Shown in pieces: positions 34,815 to 43,014 of a stretch of DNA of 64,000 bases (its first letter is position 1; each line of letters starts with the position of its first letter). The notes under the pieces are model-generated. The model saw nothing but the letters and a program-made list of their open reading frames with translations, did no database searches and was not told where the DNA came from. The position numbers and the translations under genes are program-made. This DNA comes from Bacillus aerolatus. GTDB lineage: Bacteria; Bacillota; Bacilli; Bacillales; Domibacillaceae. The stretch lies in contig NZ_WEIO01000008.1 of the NCBI RefSeq assembly GCF_009183655.1, positions 124,001-188,000 on the forward strand, given 5' to 3'.

Positions 34815-35495
34815 TTATTCTTTCACTTTTTTTCCTTCATTGACTGTTTCAATGTAGGCTTTTTTTGCATTTTCAATATGAATTTTCGTCAAGTATTCAG
34901 CCATCTCTGCTTCTTGATTAACAATAGCCTTCATAATTCCTAAATGTTCTTCCATCGACTGCTTTGGTCTTCCTGATTTTTTATACCCAGTCTTTGCAAA
35001 AGCCCGAATATAATCAGTTAGGCCGCTTAAAATTTCATAAAGTTTTGAATTTTTAGCAGAACTGTATAATAAGTAATTCAATTCACTATGTAAATTGGAA
35101 AAATCAGCCTCGCCTTTTTCCTGCAGACGATTTTCAACTTCTTCAATATAGGAAAGAAATTTACTTTTGCTTTCATCGTCCAACTTCTGAACCGCCAGCT
35201 TTGCGGCTAGGACTTCTAGAGAAGATAGGATCGTAAATACTTCGATAATTTCTTTATCTGAAATATCCGCTACGATCACACCTTTTCTTGGCACTGTTTT
35301 TACAAACCCTTGTGATTCTAACCTAAATAATGCTTCTCGAACAGGTGTACGACTAATATTTAGTCTTTCAGCAAGCTCCCTTTCCACTAAACGATCACCC
35401 GTTTTAAATTCACCATCTAATATTAAATCCTTTAGATGAAGATAGGCCCTTTCCCGTATAGAGAGAAGGTTTTCTGCCGACCAATCTTTTCCCAA
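34815..35495 (-). CDS. GntR-family (FCD) regulator, second paralogue
   Basis: 226 aa from a TTG start (LGKDWSAENLL), 4 nt after AGAGGGTGG. This start aligns with the N-terminus of the paralogue at 21169 (MEIKWKENNLL); an ATG ten codons upstream is open but would overlap the operator-like site. The winged helix has RLVERELAERLNISRTPVREAL and VKTVPRKGVIV, nearly the same recognition region as the first paralogue, so both should bind the same operator. FCD ligand domain follows. The operator-like site at 35516 suggests autoregulation. Confidence 0.9.
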   Translation of the reverse strand: MGKDWSAENLLSIRERAYLHLKDLILDGEFKTGDRLVERELAERLNISRTPVREALFRLESQGFVKTVPRKGVIVADISDKEIIEVFTILSSLEVLAAKLAVQKLDDESKSKFLSYIEEVENRLQEKGEADFSNLHSELNYLLYSSAKNSKLYEILSGLTDYIRAFAKTGYKKSGRPKQSMEEHLGIMKAIVNQEAEMAEYLTKIHIENAKKAYIETVNEGKKVKE

Positions 35496-35515
35496 TTCGC
35501 CACCCTCTTCCCTTC

Positions 35516-35532
35516 TTGTATACATTGTACAA
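35516..35532. promoter_or_regulatory. GntR-type operator at the second gntR promoter
   Basis: TTGTATA-CAT-TGTACAA: 11 of 14 arm positions, 20 nt upstream of the TTG start. Confidence 0.5.
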
Positions 35533-35619
35533 ATTATAACTTACTCACTTTACAAAGATCAAATTTATTTAAACACGAAACTTCTTCTATACTAAACAGA
35601 CCTTTAATAATCTGCCATG

Positions 35620-36225
35620 TTAACTCGAAGAAGAATGTTCAACGACTGTTGCCCGAGTAATGATCTTAGTTATTATTTTTGCCAGGCTTACAACCTCATA
35701 AAGCCTCGTATTATTTAAAGACTGCGCCGGCGAAATCGGATCCAAATAGTTGACAATCGCTCTCATATGAAAGTCACCGACTTTTGGCAAGGCTTTGTTC
35801 AAGGCATTCCCCGGAATAAAGGGTTCTTCTTTAAAAAGAATATAGCCAATTTGCTTTTCATCTCCTAAACAGGCATCAATGCCAAAAACAATTGGTTCTT
35901 CATATGTTTTATAAATCTCTTTCAAGACTTTCTCTAAATTCAAAGCATGGACGGGCTCTTCCAGCGTACCATATATAGGATAAGGGAATTGTTTTTCCTT
36001 CAGCATTGATCCTATAATAGGGCCGAGTGAATCCCCGGTCGAACGATCTGATCCGATGCATAAAAAAATTATTTCTTTATTGAAGGAGTGTTGAAGAGCC
36101 CACCTAACTTTGCTGGCCATCACATCTATTTCTCTTTCTTCTGTATTTTCTTTCGCCGCCAGATAATAGGCTCGCTTTGCCTTCACTTCACTCTTTTTCT
36201 TTCTCTGAAAAGGCCACATGTTCAT
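35620..36225 (-). CDS. yyaC: Spore protease YyaC (GPR-related)
   Basis: 201 aa from the ATG of MNMWPF, 6 nt after AGAGG; the frame is open 14 codons upstream. It matches YyaC in length and in FLCIGSDRSTGDSLGPIIG, FGIDACLGD and GDFHMRAIVNYL. YyaC belongs to the GPR-like spore peptidase family and is made during sporulation; its exact substrate is not settled. It marks the right border of the catabolic island and the return to ordinary chromosomal genes. Confidence 0.88.
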   Translation of the reverse strand: MNMWPFQRKKKSEVKAKRAYYLAAKENTEEREIDVMASKVRWALQHSFNKEIIFLCIGSDRSTGDSLGPIIGSMLKEKQFPYPIYGTLEEPVHALNLEKVLKEIYKTYEEPIVFGIDACLGDEKQIGYILFKEEPFIPGNALNKALPKVGDFHMRAIVNYLDPISPAQSLNNTRLYEVVSLAKIITKIITRATVVEHSSSS

Positions 36226-36603
36226 CCCTATCCTCTCTAATCGTGTCGGTTTACATTTCCTGTACATAGCAGGTTTGTTAGTTAATAATTCCCTCGCTTA
36301 GTGATATAAATTCACCGCCTGTACTTGGATGCTTGCTGCAATTTGGAAACGCAGCGCAGCCGGCTCGATCTAAAAATCCCAAAAGACTCAATCCCTATTT
36401 TAGCAGGGATTTAAGGCTTTTGTTAAGTTTGATAGATTAAGAGATACTACGAACGAATCCCGTGTTCCTAGTTTCCCATATCCAGTTCTTCATTCCAGAT
36501 GAATGGTATATAAAGAAGGAGTTTGAATGCGAAATGACGAATAGATGTAGTAATCTTTATAGAATATAGAAGCATCTTTTACATAGAAAGGATTGTTGAA
36601 GTA
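36226..36603. other. Intergenic region with a hairpin
   Basis: 378 nt. An imperfect stem AAAAGACTCAATCCC / GGGATTTAAGGCTTTT (36391-36421) is followed by TTAAG. A minus-strand stretch ending near 36283 reads GCAAFPNCSKHPSTGG but has only a TTG start and no ribosome site; I do not call it a gene. Confidence 0.5.
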
Positions 36604-37017
36604 GTGATAAAAACTGTGAATTTAAATGATGTTATTCAGGGGAATAGTGCCCCACCAGCATGTGATACTTCGCTTGGCGTAAAAGTGCTGGAGGCAAGTG
36701 AAGGGTATGCGAAAGGAGTCTGGACAATCGAAGACCGGCTGTTAAATGGGAATGGTGTAGTTATGGGCGGGTTCGTTGCAGCCGCTGCTGATATTCTGAT
36801 GGCGTATGCAATCACGCCGCTCCTAACAGAAGAGCAAACTTTCGCTTCAATCAACCTGCAGACAACCTTCCATCGCCCGACATTTACCGGCGAAGTAGAT
36901 GTGGCAGCAAGAGTAGAAAAATTCGGCCGCACCGTCTCTTACGTAACCGCAGAATTGAAACAAAACGGTAAAATAGTAGCAAGTGTCGTTTCTTCTATTA
37001 TGATTATGCAAAAATAG
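36604..37017 (+). CDS. PaaI-type hotdog-fold thioesterase
   Basis: 137 aa, single hotdog domain. The GNGVVMGGFVAAAADILMAYA segment is the central helix region with a GG pair as in PaaI/ACOT13-like thioesterases, followed by TTFHRPTFTGEVDVAARVEKFGRTV. It would hydrolyse an acyl-CoA thioester in the cytosol. The start is GTG with GAAAGGA about 12 nt upstream, somewhat far. Monocistronic. Substrate unknown. Confidence 0.82.
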   Translation: MIKTVNLNDVIQGNSAPPACDTSLGVKVLEASEGYAKGVWTIEDRLLNGNGVVMGGFVAAAADILMAYAITPLLTEEQTFASINLQTTFHRPTFTGEVDVAARVEKFGRTVSYVTAELKQNGKIVASVVSSIMIMQK

Positions 37018-37187
37018 GGGCAGTGAATGGCCCCTATTTTTGTTTGAGTATTTATAAAGGGGGAGGGGAATTTTAAAACACAGACGTCCAACATGCTTTA
37101 ATAGTCTCTATTAGCTTGTCATATAGCAGCAGAGAAACAGAAACAGAAATAGATTGGACAGCATACCGCTATAACAGAAATTCCCCA

Positions 37188-37526
37188 TTATTGAACAGCT
37201 GCATACGGCTTCTCTTCTTCTTTCCCTTTCACTTTATCAATTTTATCAACAAACATTTGAAACACTTTTTTCTTTTCTTCGAGATCTCTTATCTCTTCTT
37301 TCAGCTGGTTAAATCTCTTTTCAAAAGGTGTGTGATAAAGTTCACGTATATTCCGGATGATTTCTTCATTTATTGTTGATTGGATCACTTGCTTTGTAAT
37401 ACTAAATTTATAGGAATAAACTTGCAGCTCCCGTTTTACTTCTTCATATTCTTTATCTATTTCATTTAATAAATCACCAATTTCTTGCTTCCATTCTTCT
37501 AAAGACTTTTTCACGTGCTCCTCCAT
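37188..37526 (-). CDS. Coiled-coil protein, 112 aa, unknown
   Basis: Almost entirely charged alpha-helix with heptad-like patterns (EEWKQEIGDLLNEIDKEYEEV and FNQLKEEIRDLEEKKKVFQM). No signal or membrane segment. ATG chosen 7 nt after AAAAGGAG. No family recognised. Monocistronic between the thioesterase and prenyl-enzyme genes. Confidence 0.7.
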   Translation of the reverse strand: MEEHVKKSLEEWKQEIGDLLNEIDKEYEEVKRELQVYSYKFSITKQVIQSTINEEIIRNIRELYHTPFEKRFNQLKEEIRDLEEKKKVFQMFVDKIDKVKGKEEEKPYAAVQ

Positions 37527-37695
37527 AATCAAGCTCCTTTTATCAGTTGTATTATGTATGCAGATAAGTAGCCCTTTTACATTTTATCATTTGAACTTTT
37601 CAGTTTCATTTCTGTAGAATTACATCGTATGTAAATTTGATAAAAAAGAGGTAACAGTAATAGGATTGATCGCAAAGCAGTATTTCTAACACAAA

Positions 37696-37723
37696 AAAAC
37701 CATCCGGATACCCGAACGGTTTT
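37696..37723 (-). terminator. Terminator of the squalene/phytoene-synthase-like gene
   Basis: Imperfect stem AAAACCATCCG / CGAACGGTTTT (9 of 11 pairs) with a T-run on the minus strand (GTTTTTTTGT). Confidence 0.65.
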
Positions 37724-37774
37724 AAAAGTTAGTATCACATATTGCAACTGCCACTTGTCTTTTTTAAATTTTGA

Positions 37775-38590
37775 TTAATCTGTCACTCGGCTAACTACTT
37801 CCGTTACTTCGGCTCTGCTCATTTTTTCTTTCCCCTCCGTTAAAGCTTTAAGTGTGCTGTGTGCAAGAGCTAACGGGATTTTACAGAAATTACGGATAGA
37901 ACCAGTTTTAATATCCTCCAAGTAAATGTCAGCCAGTTCCAGGTTGCGCTGGGCATAACTAAACATATCGTCTAATTCCCATCCATCAGGAAAGAAAGTC
38001 ACCCCTCGTTCCTTATCTTCTGTATGATTGCGAAGAATATTAACAGACTGCAAGCCGCGGCCGTATGCAGTAGCCAAATGCTTATCTGTTTCTGTACCAT
38101 CATACCACTTCCAAATATCTGATAGCATGACTCCTACGGCCCCTGCAACGCAATATGTATAGTCATCTAAATCCTTTTCATCTTTAATGCGCCATTCTTT
38201 CGTCACCCAGTCCGCCATCCCTTTTGCCATGTCAGATGTCGCATGTAAAACGTTCTCTACGATTGTCGGTGGACACACCTTTATCCAATCACTGAGTCGT
38301 AAAGTGACCTGTGGTAAATGACTTTTATAAGGATGGAATAAAGCAGATAAATCACTGTCATTAAAAGGTTTTCGCAAAATATGACTTACCGAATATAACA
38401 GATCGCTCTTAATCTTTGACTGAAGCTTTGGATGATCTTCAATCTCGTCGATCGCCCTCATACATAAGTAGGCAGACGAAACTGCTTCCCGTAATCCCGG
38501 CGATAGATAACTAATAGGAATAAAGAAAGTCCGGCTTGTTTCCTTCAATATGTTGTTAGCATCCCTATGCAAATCATTTATTTCATCCAT
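37775..38590 (-). CDS. Squalene/phytoene synthase-family protein, YisP-like
   Basis: 271 aa. The two aspartate-rich sites of the family are visible in degenerate form: MRAIDEIEDH near residue 45 and LRNHTEDKERG near residue 188. Size and sequence are close to Bacillus YisP, which was annotated as squalene synthase but acts as a farnesyl diphosphate phosphatase and affects biofilm membrane domains. True head-to-head prenyl coupling cannot be excluded. The cyclase gene at 47577 in the same window makes a role in sesquarterpene or squalene metabolism worth considering. Confidence 0.85.
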   Translation of the reverse strand: MDEINDLHRDANNILKETSRTFFIPISYLSPGLREAVSSAYLCMRAIDEIEDHPKLQSKIKSDLLYSVSHILRKPFNDSDLSALFHPYKSHLPQVTLRLSDWIKVCPPTIVENVLHATSDMAKGMADWVTKEWRIKDEKDLDDYTYCVAGAVGVMLSDIWKWYDGTETDKHLATAYGRGLQSVNILRNHTEDKERGVTFFPDGWELDDMFSYAQRNLELADIYLEDIKTGSIRNFCKIPLALAHSTLKALTEGKEKMSRAEVTEVVSRVTD

Positions 38591-38767
38591 CTTGTATTGC
38601 CCCCTTCTTTCATGTCAACACAATCAATTGTTTTTAGTTATAATAACCACTTGTATTTGAAAAAGCTCCGCTCGTGGAAGCGATAAAATGAAACATCTTT
38701 ATTTTAATACAATAACTATACTTCTATTTAACATGAATATGTTATTTAACACAATCAAAAAACCATT

Positions 38768-39298
38768 TCATCCCTTTAGTTCCTGCAGTGCTTTTTCCTC
38801 CGCTGGAATTCGGACTAGAAGCAAGAGCAGGGCATTGGCTATGGAGAAAAATAATGCTGTCCGCCACGCCCCGAATATTAAAGGGAGTGCCGCGATTTCC
38901 ATGGCGACGACAATGTAATTAGGGTGGGGGATCCAGCGGTACGGCCCCCTGCTTACCTTCGTTGCTCCCGGAAGTACAATAATTTTCGTATTCCAAAACT
39001 TGCCGAGAGAGGAAAGAGTCCAGACGCGCAGCACTTGTGCGATTAGGAAAATCGATAAAAACAATGACCACCCGCGTGCCGTGCTCGTTCCAAAATAAAG
39101 AACTTCTGCCAAAAGGGAAAGAAAAAAGAAGACATGAAGCAAAACAATCCACTTATAATGATCGGCGCCCGCTTCAACCGCTCCTTGTTCCTTCATTCGT
39201 TTTTCATTAAACCGGGCGTAGACGACTTCCAGTAACCGCTGCGCAACTACAAATACGAATAAAATGTAAAAAAACGTCATCATTCCATTTCCCCCCAT
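38768..39298 (-). CDS. bpsB: Isoprenylcysteine carboxyl methyltransferase-family O-methyltransferase BpsB
   Basis: 176 aa membrane protein with about five hydrophobic segments. The C-terminal signature GPYRWIPHPNYIVVAMEIAALPL is the ICMT S-adenosylmethionine-binding region. It overlaps the 3' end of the polyketide synthase gene by 19 nt, the conserved bpsA-bpsB arrangement; in B. subtilis BpsB methylates alkylpyrones made by BpsA. Product acts on lipids in the membrane. Confidence 0.88.
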   Translation of the reverse strand: MGGNGMMTFFYILFVFVVAQRLLEVVYARFNEKRMKEQGAVEAGADHYKWIVLLHVFFFLSLLAEVLYFGTSTARGWSLFLSIFLIAQVLRVWTLSSLGKFWNTKIIVLPGATKVSRGPYRWIPHPNYIVVAMEIAALPLIFGAWRTALFFSIANALLLLLVRIPAEEKALQELKG

Positions 39299-40347
39299 TC
39301 CAGCCAGAGCATTTCCGAACTGAAACCTGGCCCTAGTGCCGTCAATAAGCCTTGTTCGCGGGCCGCAGGCTGATTCTCGATAATTTCTTTCAATACGTAT
39401 AAGACGGTCGGGGAAGACATATTTCCATGAGAAGCCAGCACTTTGCGGGAAACAGCCGTCTTTTCAGCTGAAAAGCCTAACGATTTCTCATATGCTTCCA
39501 AAACTTTCTTCCCGCCCGGGTGAGCGATAAAGTGATCGATTTCAGATGATTTTTTGCCGAGCTTATCCAAAAAAAGATCGACATTCGGCTTTAACCAGCT
39601 TTCAACAATGTTAGGAATATCTCTCGAGAAGATGACGTGCAGCCCTTCATCTTTCACATCCCATCCCATCACATCCTCCGAGTTAGACATGAGTGTGGAC
39701 TGCGTGTCTTTCGTGAAGAATCCGGCTCCAGCGGTCTGCCCCTCTTCACCAGTGACCAATGCGCACGCCGCACCGTCCGCAAACAAAGAAGTACCAATCA
39801 AATTGCTTTTTGACGTATCGGAGCGCTGAAAAGTCAAGCTGCACAATTCAATGCACAAAACGAGCACTTTGGCATTTGGGTAAGCGAGACAATAATCATG
39901 TGCTCTGCTGATGCCTGCAGCGCCGCCAGCACAGCCGAGACCCCAAAGAGGCATCCGTTTTATATGAGAAGGAAGGCTAAGTTCGTTCATAATACGCACA
40001 TCAATTGTCGGCGTAGCCATTCCTGAACTGGACACAAACACAAAAGCGTCAATTTCTTCTTTATTGACATCTGCTTTCTTCAAGCAATTGGCGACAGCCC
40101 TGCTGCCAAGGCGAACAGCTTCTTCAATATACTTCTGATTTTTTTCCTCCAATCCGTGTTCCTTCTCAAACCACGATAAAGGAGCGGCAAAGTGACGGTT
40201 CTCAATCTGCCCGTTGCCGAACACCCTCAACAGCCGCTCAATATCATCATAATACCCCCCAAATAAATTTCGCACGATCTCGACAATGTCCTGTTGATCG
40301 AAACGATAAGGGGGATTCTCAGTCACAACACTCCGGATAAATGGCAT
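39280..40347 (-). CDS. bpsA: Type III polyketide synthase BpsA (alkylpyrone synthase)
   Basis: 355 aa chalcone/stilbene synthase fold. Catalytic triad: C139 in WGLGCAGGAAG, H276 in FIAHPGGKKVLE and N309 in SHGNMSSPT. It condenses long-chain acyl-CoA starters with malonyl-CoA to triketide and tetraketide alkylpyrones. It is translationally coupled to bpsB. Upstream lies a 21-nt periodic repeat region that would include its promoter. Confidence 0.93.
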   Translation of the reverse strand: MPFIRSVVTENPPYRFDQQDIVEIVRNLFGGYYDDIERLLRVFGNGQIENRHFAAPLSWFEKEHGLEEKNQKYIEEAVRLGSRAVANCLKKADVNKEEIDAFVFVSSSGMATPTIDVRIMNELSLPSHIKRMPLWGLGCAGGAAGISRAHDYCLAYPNAKVLVLCIELCSLTFQRSDTSKSNLIGTSLFADGAACALVTGEEGQTAGAGFFTKDTQSTLMSNSEDVMGWDVKDEGLHVIFSRDIPNIVESWLKPNVDLFLDKLGKKSSEIDHFIAHPGGKKVLEAYEKSLGFSAEKTAVSRKVLASHGNMSSPTVLYVLKEIIENQPAAREQGLLTALGPGFSSEMLWLEWGEME

Positions 40348-40502
40348 TTAATTCATCCCTTCTACCAGCTCATTTACTGGTAGCTTTCCCCTTTTGCTTG
40401 CTCGGTACACCTGAATGCGCGCCTGCCACCGCCCAATTTTTGTAAAATAATCCAGCCGGCAAGCGCCGATAGAAATGCCAGTTAACTTCAAACCCCATTT
40501 AC

Positions 40503-40628
40503 AGTCAGGAAATGTTCGTTTTCAGTCACCTAATACTTATTTGTAGTCAGTCATTAAAAGGTTATAGTCGAATGTAAGCAGACTTTTCTGTTCATCATTT
40601 TGATGGCTTTGTTCACGATTTCCGTCTA
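40503..40628. repeat. Degenerate 21-nt periodic repeat upstream of bpsA
   Basis: A pentamer AGTCA/AGTCG/GTTCA recurs at 40503, 40524, 40545, 40566, 40590 and 40611, i.e. spacing 21, 21, 21, 24, 21. The last two units (CTGTTCATCATTTTGATGG, CTTTGTTCACGATTTCCG) are a recognisable copy of the 41-nt repeat of 30241. The rest of the 395-nt gap between the MFS and bpsA genes holds no gene. Confidence 0.65.
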
Positions 40629-40637
40629 CTGAAAAAA

Positions 40638-40674
40638 GAGAGTCTCCCAAAAGCTAAGCTTTTGGGAGACTCTC
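40638..40674 (-). terminator. Terminator of the MFS gene
   Basis: Near-perfect 18-bp palindromic stem GAGAGTCTCCCAAAAGCT / AGCTTTTGGGAGACTCTC followed on the minus strand by TTTTTTC. Confidence 0.88.
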
Positions 40675-40742
40675 GATTCAAGGGTTTCTATCATCAGACA
40701 AGTCAATGAGTATTTCGGTCTGAAAGTCTATTCGTCTTCCTT

Positions 40743-42002
40743 TTACGATTCGGCCGAAGTGATTTTATTCGAAGGATCTATTTTAAAAGTTACTAGGATC
40801 CCTATAAACAATAGAACAATGGACGCGATAAAAGGAACTTCCCAGTTACCGGTAACATCAATCAAAAATCCGAATAGTAAAGGAGAGAGCATTCCTGCGA
40901 TACCAAAGCCAGTATTCATCATTCCGCTTGCTACTCCAGCATGTTCAGGTGCTATATCCATTGGAATCGCCCATAAAACAGCATTACATAATTCGAGAAA
41001 AAAGAAAGCAAGACTCATGGAAATAGCGATAAAAATCAAGTCATGGACAAATAACGTCGGTAATAAAAAGATAAAGGATCCTGATAAACCGATAACTAAC
41101 ATTACCCGACGAGCCAACTTAATGTTATTTGTTTTGCGATATATACTATCAGAAAACACTCCGCCTAACGTATCGCCTATGACACCTGCAAACAAGATAC
41201 CAGCGGCAAACAAGGCTGAGCTTTTAATATCTAATCCATACGAAGTGAATAGAAAGGAGGGTAGCCACGTTAAATATACCCATAATGTCCATCCGTAACA
41301 AAAGTCGACCAAGGTGACTGGCAAAATTCGCTTACTTAATTTTTTCCATGGCACTGACTTTTTCTGTTTTTGTTCGTTCGTTGCATGAGGTGGTAAAGTA
41401 GCTAATTCTTCTTTCGTCATTTTAGGATGGTCTTTCGGGTTATCCCGGAAATACCAAAGCCATGCAACTGTCCAAAGAAGGCTGATTGCCCCCATTATAT
41501 AAAAAGAGGCGCGCCAACCTAAGGCAACAATAATAAAAGCAATCAATGGAGGAGACGCTGCGTTTCCTAATCTAGAAAATGAATGAGTAATCCCTTGTCC
41601 GAATCCCCGCTTATCTTCCGGCAGCCATTTTGACATCGCCTGAGTTGCAGTCGGAAAAGCCGCGCCTTCTCCAATACCAAGCCCCACACGTGCTAGAACG
41701 GCACTTACCACTCCTGTTACTGCTCCTGTAAGCGCAGTTGTCACGGCCCAAATGACGCTGACAATCGACAATGTTTTACGAGGACCTAGTTTATCTCCAG
41801 CCCACCCGCCGAAAATTTGTAAAAAAGCATAGGGATAAGCGAAAGCAGATAAAATTAATCCCATTTGTGTAGCGGAAAGTTTTAGATCATCTTGCATAAA
41901 CGGCGCAGCGATTGAAATGTTGACTCGATCAATATACGTAATAAAGTACATAAAACATAGTATCAGCAATACTTTATTACTGACTGACATTTTTTTCTTC
42001 AT
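40743..42002 (-). CDS. MFS organic-anion transporter (ACS family), SauU-like
   Basis: 419 aa, twelve predicted membrane segments. N-terminal FITYIDRVNISIAAPFMQDDL and GWAGDKLGPRKTL are typical of the anion:cation symporter (ACS) branch, which imports sugar acids, tartrate, phthalate or sulfoacetate. It lies in the same direction directly downstream of the CoA ligase and acylating aldehyde dehydrogenase genes, with a 118-nt gap containing a hairpin. In known sulfoacetate clusters a carrier of this type (SauU) is paired with SauS, so it is a candidate sulfoacetate importer (inference). Confidence 0.85.
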   Translation of the reverse strand: MKKKMSVSNKVLLILCFMYFITYIDRVNISIAAPFMQDDLKLSATQMGLILSAFAYPYAFLQIFGGWAGDKLGPRKTLSIVSVIWAVTTALTGAVTGVVSAVLARVGLGIGEGAAFPTATQAMSKWLPEDKRGFGQGITHSFSRLGNAASPPLIAFIIVALGWRASFYIMGAISLLWTVAWLWYFRDNPKDHPKMTKEELATLPPHATNEQKQKKSVPWKKLSKRILPVTLVDFCYGWTLWVYLTWLPSFLFTSYGLDIKSSALFAAGILFAGVIGDTLGGVFSDSIYRKTNNIKLARRVMLVIGLSGSFIFLLPTLFVHDLIFIAISMSLAFFFLELCNAVLWAIPMDIAPEHAGVASGMMNTGFGIAGMLSPLLFGFLIDVTGNWEVPFIASIVLLFIGILVTFKIDPSNKITSAES

Positions 42003-42077
42003 AACTTACCTCCCTAAGATGAGGAGTATTTTTGTTTCTTCATGAAACATTTATGAAGTCAATGAATGTTGTTTAGG

Positions 42078-42101
42078 CGGCCTCCCAATACAGATTGGGA
42101 G
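42078..42101. other. Hairpin between the CoA ligase and MFS genes
   Basis: Stem GCCTCCCAAT/ATTGGGAGGC with a 4-nt loop. The T-tract is on the plus strand, so it is not a good terminator for the minus-strand operon and may be an mRNA processing or stabilising hairpin. Confidence 0.55.
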
Positions 42102-42120
42102 GCTTTTCATCATTTCCGCC

Positions 42121-43014
42121 TTAAATTTGGTGTTTGGCTAAAGCGCTCTTTAGCAACTCTCCAACCATACTCGGCTTTTTAGCTACGTATGCACCTGCCC
42201 CGCTAAGAGCAGCGATTTTATCTTCCACGGTACCTTTTCCTGCTGTAATAATGGCGCCCGCATGCCCCATCTTTTTCCCTTTTGGCGCTGTTCTTCCTCC
42301 TAGATAAGCGACTAAAGGTTTTGTAAACAATCCTTTTTTCATTGCTTCGGCCACCTCTTCTTCCATTGTCCCGCCAAGCTCTCCGATAATCACTACCGCA
42401 TCCGTGGCAGGATCGGATTGGAATAATGGCAACACTTCAGCAAATCTTGTCAATGGCACAGGATCTCCACCGATTCCAATTAGTGAAGATGCACCAAAGC
42501 CAGCCTTCACTACTTCTGCGGTCACTTCATTTGTTAATGATCCGCTTCGGGTCATGATCCCGATTTTGCCCGGCTTGTACACCCGGTCGAGCCAGTAAGG
42601 AAAGAAACCCATCATTGCTTTCCCCATTGAAATAATTCCAGACGTATTGCCTCCAATCACCATTGCTCCGGCTAAACGAGCGGCGCTTCTCATTTGCAAT
42701 GCATCATGTAAAGGAATGCCATCGCACAATATAACCACTTTTTTAATCCCAGCATCTAATGCTTCTTTCAAGGCAGCTTTAGCAAAGCGCGGCGGAACAA
42801 ACAGTAAGGAAGCATCCACTTCTACATGAGCCATCGCCCGTTTCACCGTATGAAAGACTGGAACCTCGCCTATTGTTCTTCCTTCTTTACCAGGTGTGAC
42901 ACCAGCCACTACGTTCGTACCATAGTCAATCATATGTTTTGTCCAAAAGCTTCCTTCCCTGCCGGTAATCCCTTGGACTAATACCCGTGTCTTTTCGTTT
43001 AAAATGATACTCAT
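42121..43014 (-). CDS. ADP-forming acyl-CoA ligase alpha subunit (SucD family), probable sulfoacetate/organic-acid CoA ligase
   Basis: 297 aa. CoA-binding Rossmann domain starts VLVQGITGREGSFWTKHM. The phosphohistidine is in KKMGHAGAI. The ATG overlaps the stop of the beta-subunit gene by 4 nt. The pair is a second, divergent SucCD-like ligase and not the TCA-cycle enzyme, judged by its position between an acylating aldehyde dehydrogenase and an MFS carrier. In sulfoacetate-reducing bacteria a SauCD pair of this family makes sulfoacetyl-CoA. Malate-CoA ligase is the main alternative. Confidence 0.82.
   Translation of the reverse strand: MSIILNEKTRVLVQGITGREGSFWTKHMIDYGTNVVAGVTPGKEGRTIGEVPVFHTVKRAMAHVEVDASLLFVPPRFAKAALKEALDAGIKKVVILCDGIPLHDALQMRSAARLAGAMVIGGNTSGIISMGKAMMGFFPYWLDRVYKPGKIGIMTRSGSLTNEVTAEVVKAGFGASSLIGIGGDPVPLTRFAEVLPLFQSDPATDAVVIIGELGGTMEEEVAEAMKKGLFTKPLVAYLGGRTAPKGKKMGHAGAIITAGKGTVEDKIAALSGAGAYVAKKPSMVGELLKSALAKHQI

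Noticed and set aside
36280-36420. Minus-strand frame reading GCAAFPNCSKHPSTGG
   Set aside because: Interesting Cys/His pattern but only a TTG start with no ribosome site and it overlaps a hairpin.
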